The notes beneath the pieces are model-generated. The model was not told where the DNA came from and made no database searches. It was given only the letters and a program-made list of their open reading frames with translations. From JAXLSZ01 sp046330315 (lineage in GTDB: Bacteria; Actinomycetota; Thermoleophilia; Solirubrobacterales; 70-9): DNA of 64,000 nucleotides. Below, piece after piece: positions 59,575 to 64,000 of the stretch (positions are counted from its first letter, which is position 1; every line of letters starts with the position of its first letter). The stretch lies in assembly GCA_046330315.1 (NCBI GenBank), contig JAXLSZ010000004.1, forward strand, positions 528,868 through 592,867, read 5' to 3'. Position numbers and translations under genes: made by a program.

Positions 59575-60954
59575 TCAGGTCCAGGGGTAGGGGCCGGCGG
59601 AGGCGGTGTGGGTCTCGCCGCTCGCGAAGCGGGCGAGGCGGAAGGGATCGAGGCGCGGCTCCCCTTCGAGCAGGTCGGAGGCGGCGTGGCGCCCGAGGGC
59701 GAGGATCTTGAAGCCGTGCCCCGAGTCGATCACCGCGTAGGCGTTGGGCCCGATCCAATCGCAGATCGGGTAGTTGTCGGGCGTGTGGCTGACAATGCCG
59801 CCGCCCGGCGTGGCGCGCCAGCCTCCGGCCTGTCCTCGAAAGCGGCCGAAGGCCGTCGCGAGGCCGGAGACGAAGAACTCCCCGAACTCCGGCTCGGCGG
59901 CGTGGGCGGGGTTGCCGGCGCCGTAGGGGTCGAGCTCGGGGTCCTCGAGGCGCAGCGGAAGGCCGCCGCCCGTGATCCCCGTGCCCGTCCGGCCCATTCG
60001 GAAGTAGATGCCCCAGGGGCCGTCGGTCAGCGCCCTGCCGTCGCGGTCGGAGCGGAGCGGGGTCTCCTGGTCGAGGTGCACCACCGGTGGCTCGCGCCCG
60101 GCGCGGCCGCCGAGGCCCACCCCGGGCAGTTGGAACTCGCCCTCCTGCGCCTTCAGGTAAGCCAATAGCAGCCGCCGCACGGAAGGCCCTGCGCCGCTGC
60201 CCGGCGCGTCGCCCTGCGCGGCACCGCCGCCAGGTCCGTCGTCCTGCGTGGCATCGCCGGCCGGACCCGCGACCTCGAGCCAGGGCGAGCGCCCGAGCAT
60301 CTCCCAGACCCCGCTCGCCCATGGCCCCGGCGCGATCACCAGCGTCTCGCAGGCGATGCGCCCCCGGCTCGTCTCTGCGGCGACGACCCGGCCGTCTCGC
60401 TCCTCGAAGCCCAGGACCTCGACGCCCTCGGCGATCCGGGCGCCGGCGCTCCTCGCCCGCTCGGCGAGGTGGCGGACCGTCTCCATCGCGTCCGCCCAGC
60501 CGCCGCGGCGCTCGTGCAGCACGGCCGCGACCGGCGCCGTCCAGTCGGGCCAGGTCCAGGTCAGGTACTCGCGGCAGCTCTCGGGCCCGGTGATCAGCTC
60601 CGACTCGTAGCCGGCCGCCTCGTGATGAGAGCGGATCGCGACCAGGTCGTCGACCTGGCGCTCGGGAACCGCCGCCAGGTAGCCGACCTGGCGGAAGCCG
60701 AAGGCCTCCGGCTCGGCCTCGAAGATCTCGACCGAGTCGCGGATCAGCTCGGTGATCGCCGGCGCCCGGTAGTAGTTGCGGACGATCCCTCCGGCCAGCC
60801 CGGAGGCCCCGGCACCGATCCGGTCCTTCTCGACGACGAGTATCTCGCCTTCGCCCCCGATCCGCTCGGCCAGGTGCCAGGCGACCGAGAGCCCGTTGAC
60901 GCCGCCGCCGAGGATCAGGTGCGTGCACTCCGAGGGTGTCTCGGTCGCACTCAT
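59575..60954 (-). CDS. DAO-family FAD-dependent oxidoreductase (1)
   Basis: A 459-residue flavoenzyme: LILGGGVNGLSVAWHLAERI, then GAGASGLAGGIVRNYYRAPA. The C-terminal third has DNYPICDWIGPNAYAVIDSG-like and HGFKILALGRHAASDLL. It is a clear paralogue of the enzyme at 61053; both end in PYPW(T/S). An extended insert rich in Gly and Asp (about 235-265) is not seen in the paralogue. The substrate is unknown; N-methylated amino acids or amines fit the location. Confidence 0.8.
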   Translation of the reverse strand: MSATETPSECTHLILGGGVNGLSVAWHLAERIGGEGEILVVEKDRIGAGASGLAGGIVRNYYRAPAITELIRDSVEIFEAEPEAFGFRQVGYLAAVPERQVDDLVAIRSHHEAAGYESELITGPESCREYLTWTWPDWTAPVAAVLHERRGGWADAMETVRHLAERARSAGARIAEGVEVLGFEERDGRVVAAETSRGRIACETLVIAPGPWASGVWEMLGRSPWLEVAGPAGDATQDDGPGGGAAQGDAPGSGAGPSVRRLLLAYLKAQEGEFQLPGVGLGGRAGREPPVVHLDQETPLRSDRDGRALTDGPWGIYFRMGRTGTGITGGGLPLRLEDPELDPYGAGNPAHAAEPEFGEFFVSGLATAFGRFRGQAGGWRATPGGGIVSHTPDNYPICDWIGPNAYAVIDSGHGFKILALGRHAASDLLEGEPRLDPFRLARFASGETHTASAGPYPWT

Positions 60955-60967
60955 CGGCCACCGGCCC

Positions 60968-61018
60968 GCCGAGCTTCAAGAAACCGCTGCATATCAGTTG
61001 GAACTTGAAGCTCGGCGG
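60968..61018. terminator. Second hairpin with the same outer arms
   Basis: CCGCCGAGCTTCAAG at the left, CTTGAAGCTCGGCGG at the right, with mismatched central arms around a GCATAT-like loop. It lies in the 98-bp gap between the two DAO genes, which run in the same direction. It may terminate the upstream operon or act as a processing site. It shares the outer arms with 59518-59574. Confidence 0.6.
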
Positions 61019-61052
61019 TGCTGGTCTCCGCCGGCGCCTCGGCCAACGACGC

Positions 61053-62342
61053 TCAGCTCCAGGGATAGGGGCTGCTGGAGACCGGGTGCAGATCGCCGGT
61101 CGCGAAGCGCTCGAAGCGGAAGGGCGCCAGCAGCGGGGAGTGCCCTCCCTCCAGCTCCAGCGCGACCTCGCGGCCGACGGCGATCATCTTGTATCCGTGG
61201 TTGGAGTCGGCGATCACGTAGACGTTCTCGAGCATGCGGTCGAAGACCGGGAAGTTGTCCGGGGTGAACGCCCCTGCGCCCCCGGAGCGCGCCCGCCGGT
61301 AGGAGGAGCGGCAGCCCTCGAAGCGAGCCATCAGGTGGGACAGCGCCGCGCACCAGAGGTCGGGGAAGCCCTCGTCCGCCGTCCCGGTCGGGTAGGGGTC
61401 CACCTGGAAGCTCTCGCCGATCGTAAGCGGCTGGGCCCCGCCCTGGATCGTCTCGCGGTCGGGCTTGACGTAGATTCCCCAGGGCTCCTCGGTGATCAGC
61501 CAGCCCTCGTCGTCGCGGAGCGGGCGGTCGGAGTCCACGTGCAGGACCGGGGGGTTGCCGCCGGCGTCGGTGTCGAGCGTCGAGGGCGGCATCGCCACCT
61601 CGCCCTCCTGGAGGTACCAGTACGTCCACATCGGCATGTCCCGCTCGACGCTGCCGTCGGGATGGTGAACGTCGATGCGCTGCGGCAGGCCCAGCATCTC
61701 CCAGAACTCCGCGACCCAGGGCCCGACCGCGACCGTCACCTGGCCGACCTCGATCGGGCCGGCGGTCGTCTCCACAGCGGCGACGGCCCCGGACTCGTCG
61801 AAGTCGAAGCCGTTGACACCGACGCCCTCGCGGACCGCCGCCCCCGCCGCCCTCGCCTTGTCCGCAAGGCCGTACATGGACGCCATGTTGAAGGCGAAGC
61901 CGCCGGCCTTCTCGTGGAGGCACACCGTCAGCCCCTCGGCGCGCCAATCGCCGAACATCTCCCGCATGTGGGAGGCGACGGCCGCGGCGCCGGTGTGGAT
62001 CTCGGAGGGGTAGCCGATCTCCCGCTGGCGCTCGTAGACCTCGACCAGCTCGGCCTCCTGGGCCTCCGGGCCCAGCGCCACGTAGCCGGAGCCGTGGTAG
62101 TGGAAGGCCTCCGGGTCGGACTCCCAGATCTCCACGCAGGCCGCCATCAGCTCGGCCATCGCGGGCTGGAAGTAGTTGTTGCGGATCACCCCGCAGGCGA
62201 TCCCCGAGGCACCGGCGCCGACCCCCGCCTTGTCCAGGACCAGGACCTGCGCGCCGCCCTCGGCGAGGTGCCAGGCGGTCGAGAGGCCGTGCACCCCGGC
62301 CCCGATGACCACGTGTTCCGCCGAGCGGGGGACCGCCACCAT
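61053..62342 (-). CDS. DAO-family FAD-dependent oxidoreductase (2)
   Basis: A 429-residue flavoenzyme: VVIGAGVHGLSTAWHLAEGG, then GAGASGIACGVIRNNYFQPA, and DSNHGYKMIAVGREVALELE near the C-terminus. It is a paralogue of the enzyme at 59575. The ATG is four bases after the stop of the 147-aa gene. The context, with glutamate-synthase-like genes, suggests a role in methylated amine use. Its substrate is not predictable. Confidence 0.8.
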   Translation of the reverse strand: MVAVPRSAEHVVIGAGVHGLSTAWHLAEGGAQVLVLDKAGVGAGASGIACGVIRNNYFQPAMAELMAACVEIWESDPEAFHYHGSGYVALGPEAQEAELVEVYERQREIGYPSEIHTGAAAVASHMREMFGDWRAEGLTVCLHEKAGGFAFNMASMYGLADKARAAGAAVREGVGVNGFDFDESGAVAAVETTAGPIEVGQVTVAVGPWVAEFWEMLGLPQRIDVHHPDGSVERDMPMWTYWYLQEGEVAMPPSTLDTDAGGNPPVLHVDSDRPLRDDEGWLITEEPWGIYVKPDRETIQGGAQPLTIGESFQVDPYPTGTADEGFPDLWCAALSHLMARFEGCRSSYRRARSGGAGAFTPDNFPVFDRMLENVYVIADSNHGYKMIAVGREVALELEGGHSPLLAPFRFERFATGDLHPVSSSPYPWS

Positions 62343-62346
62343 CTCG

Positions 62347-62790
62347 TTAGTGGTCGGGGGGCTCCCAGCCCTCGAGGATGGCCGGTCGCCAGTCGTCCCC
62401 GACCGTGGCGGAGTCCTCGACCCACGGGCCCAGCTCCGGCTGGGGGAACTTGGCGTAGTTCCGCTTGAGGCGGATCCCGTACGAGTTCCCCGCCCGGAGG
62501 TGGGCGATCAGCACCTTGCGCGCGATCTCGTCCTCGCGGCCCTCGGGGATCGGGAAGTAGATCCGCAGGAACGAGTTGGAGTAGCGGTCGAAGACGGCCG
62601 GCCGGCCCTCCTCCTCGAGCAGCTCGACGTCCTCCAGCCAGTTGAGGTCCTGGCCGGGGGTGGCCGCCTCGAGGTCGATGTCCTCGACCAGGGAGATGTC
62701 CTCCTGGTAGGGAAACCGCTTTCCCGAGAGGTACTCGGCGTCTATCGAAACGATCTTCTCGGGCTCGCGGACCCTGTCCAGCCGGGTCAT
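62347..62790 (-). CDS. Unrecognised 147-aa protein in the second cluster
   Basis: I know no family for this protein. It is soluble and acidic, with EDISLVEDIDLEAATPGQDL and LNWLEDVELLEEEGRPAVFD in the first half and RIYFPIPEGREDEIARKVLI then LRAGNSYGIRLKRNYAKFPQ in the second. ATG 62790 overlaps the upstream FMN-subunit stop (ATGA), and it is four bases from the next gene. It therefore sits in a tight operon and may be a partner subunit of the FMN protein or of the oxidase. Confidence 0.7.
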   Translation of the reverse strand: MTRLDRVREPEKIVSIDAEYLSGKRFPYQEDISLVEDIDLEAATPGQDLNWLEDVELLEEEGRPAVFDRYSNSFLRIYFPIPEGREDEIARKVLIAHLRAGNSYGIRLKRNYAKFPQPELGPWVEDSATVGDDWRPAILEGWEPPDH

Positions 62791-64000
62791 CGGGGCTCCT
62801 CCGTGGCGGCCGGCGCGGGCAGGAAGTCCACCGGGTTCTCGAGGTAGTCGTCGAGCAGGGCGCGGATCTCCCCCAGGGCCCGCTCCTCGCTGACCCCGGG
62901 GGTGTAGTCGGTCCCGGCCAGGGGGACCCGGGCCATCGCCGAGGCCTCGACGGTCAGCGCCGCGAGGTCCTCGGGCTCGAGGCTGTGAACGGAGGTCTTC
63001 CCGCAGGCCCTGGCGAGCATCTGCACTTCGAGGGTGAGGGTGTGCAGGAAGTTGTAGACGCGGTTCGCGGCGGAGTCCACGTCGAGGCGCTTGCGAAGCT
63101 CGGCGTCCTGGGTGGCGATGCCAACCGGGCAGCGGCCGGTGTGGCAGTGGTAGCACTGTCCCGCCGGCACCCCGACCGTCCCCTCGTAGTCGGTGACCCC
63201 GGGGATCTCCTTGTTGCAGTTCAGCGCCATCAGGGCCGAGTGGCCGATCGCCACCGCGCTGGCCCCCAGCGCCAGGCACTTGGCGATGTCGCCCCCGTTG
63301 CGGATCCCGCCCGCCACCACCAGGTCCACCTCGTCGGCGAGGCCGACGTCCTCCAGCGCCCGGCGCGCCTCGGGGATCGCCGCCATCAGCGGGATCCCGG
63401 TCTCCTCGGCGGCGATGTGGGGGCCGGCGCCGGTGCCGCCCTCGGCACCGTCGAGGTAGATGATGTCGGGGCCGCACTTGGCCGCCATGCGCACGTCGTC
63501 GTAGACCCGGGCGGCGCCGAGCTTGAGCTGGATCGGGATCTCGTAGTTGGTCGCCTCGCGGGTCTCCTGGACCTTCAGCGAGAGGTCGTCGGGGCCCAGC
63601 CAGTCGGGGTGGCGGGCCGGCGAGCGCTGATCTATGCCGGCCGGCAGCGAGCGCATCTCCGCGACCTGCTCGGTGACCTTCTGGCCCATCAGGTGGCCGC
63701 CCAGGCCGACCTTGCACCCCTGCCCGATGAAGAACTCGACCCCGTCGGCCAGCATCAGGTGGTGCGGGTTGAAGCCGTAGCGGCTCTGGATCACCTGGTA
63801 GTACCACTTGGTCGAGAGGTCGCGCTCGGGCGGGATCATCCCGCCCTCCCCCGAGCAGGTGGCGGTGCCGGCCATCGAGGCGCCCTTGGCGAGCGCCATC
63901 TTCGCCTCCAGCGAGAGCGCGCCGAAGCTCATCCCGGTGATGTAGACGGGGATGTCGAGCTCCAGCGGCTTCTTCGCGAAGCGGCTTCCCAGCACCGTCC
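62787..64000 (-). CDS. FMN glutamate-synthase-like subunit (partial at right edge)
   Basis: The gene runs off the right edge, so the 5' end is missing. It is a paralogue of mgsC: VYITGMSFGALSLEAKMALA, GTATCSGEGGMIPPERDLST, IGQGCKVGLGGHLMGQKVTE and VVAGGIRNGGDIAKCLALGA. It keeps cysteines in QCYHCHTGRCPVG, which fit a 3Fe-4S site, unlike mgsC. It heads a cluster with the 147-aa protein and two DAO enzymes. It may use a different amine or electron donor. Confidence 0.8.
   Translation of the reverse strand, partial: TVLGSRFAKKPLELDIPVYITGMSFGALSLEAKMALAKGASMAGTATCSGEGGMIPPERDLSTKWYYQVIQSRYGFNPHHLMLADGVEFFIGQGCKVGLGGHLMGQKVTEQVAEMRSLPAGIDQRSPARHPDWLGPDDLSLKVQETREATNYEIPIQLKLGAARVYDDVRMAAKCGPDIIYLDGAEGGTGAGPHIAAEETGIPLMAAIPEARRALEDVGLADEVDLVVAGGIRNGGDIAKCLALGASAVAIGHSALMALNCNKEIPGVTDYEGTVGVPAGQCYHCHTGRCPVGIATQDAELRKRLDVDSAANRVYNFLHTLTLEVQMLARACGKTSVHSLEPEDLAALTVEASAMARVPLAGTDYTPGVSEERALGEIRALLDDYLENPVDFLPAPAATEEPR

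Overview
The window is high-GC DNA with short intergenic gaps, many GTG/TTG starts and many 4-bp ATGA/GTGA gene overlaps. It looks like a chromosome of a non-model actinobacterium, and I infer the Thermoleophilia/Solirubrobacterales neighbourhood. The grounds are secreted Ig-like and beta-helix proteins of the style common there, a BTAD-type regulator, a deazaflavin-type reductase, an actinobacterial AddAB pair and a c-di-AMP riboswitch. No rRNA, tRNA or CRISPR array was seen.

Layout. 1-11633 is mostly housekeeping: the end of xseA, xseB, convergent AddA/AddB-like helicase-nucleases, secreted and membrane proteins, a VapBC-type toxin-antitoxin pair and a DUF59 (SufT-like) gene. 11594-26260 is an integrative island flanked by a 40-bp direct repeat (39/40 identical) that is the 3' end of the DUF59 gene. 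It carries an excisionase, a truncated recombinase, a tyrosine integrase, a large restriction-endonuclease-fold protein, a PIN-like protein, a type I restriction-modification operon and a DUF5131-TcmP pair. The hsdR of that operon is split by an IS256-family element whose inverted repeats and 8-bp target duplication can both be read. Three further, more diverged copies of the 40-bp repeat (27426, 28209, 29829) suggest repeated integration at one site. One interval holds an HTH/DUF6036 toxin-antitoxin-like pair.

30580-41727 holds narGHJI (respiratory nitrate reductase) with a cytochrome c, a GAF-GAF-BTAD regulator carrying a four-cysteine motif, an FAD oxidoreductase and a hemerythrin. 41983-46201 holds small and secreted proteins. 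One of these, a secreted protein at 44447, lies behind a c-di-AMP (ydaO-type) riboswitch.

46373-64000 is the metabolic core. Divergent operons encode a glutamine-synthetase-like gamma-glutamylmethylamide synthetase, a three-subunit glutamate-synthase-like enzyme (MgsABC-like) and a four-subunit sarcosine-oxidase-like dehydrogenase (MgdA-D-like). They are followed by formate-tetrahydrofolate ligase, a methenyl-H4F cyclohydrolase-like protein and a GntR regulator. Together they read as an N-methylglutamate route: methylamine is converted to N-methylglutamate, demethylated to glutamate and methylene-H4F, and the C1 unit is oxidised to formate. A second, same-direction cluster (59575-64000, running off the edge) has two DAO-family FAD enzymes, an unrecognised 147-aa protein and a second FMN glutamate-synthase-like subunit. 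The divergent promoter between the two main operons carries four tandem 22-bp repeats and a perfect 7-bp inverted repeat.
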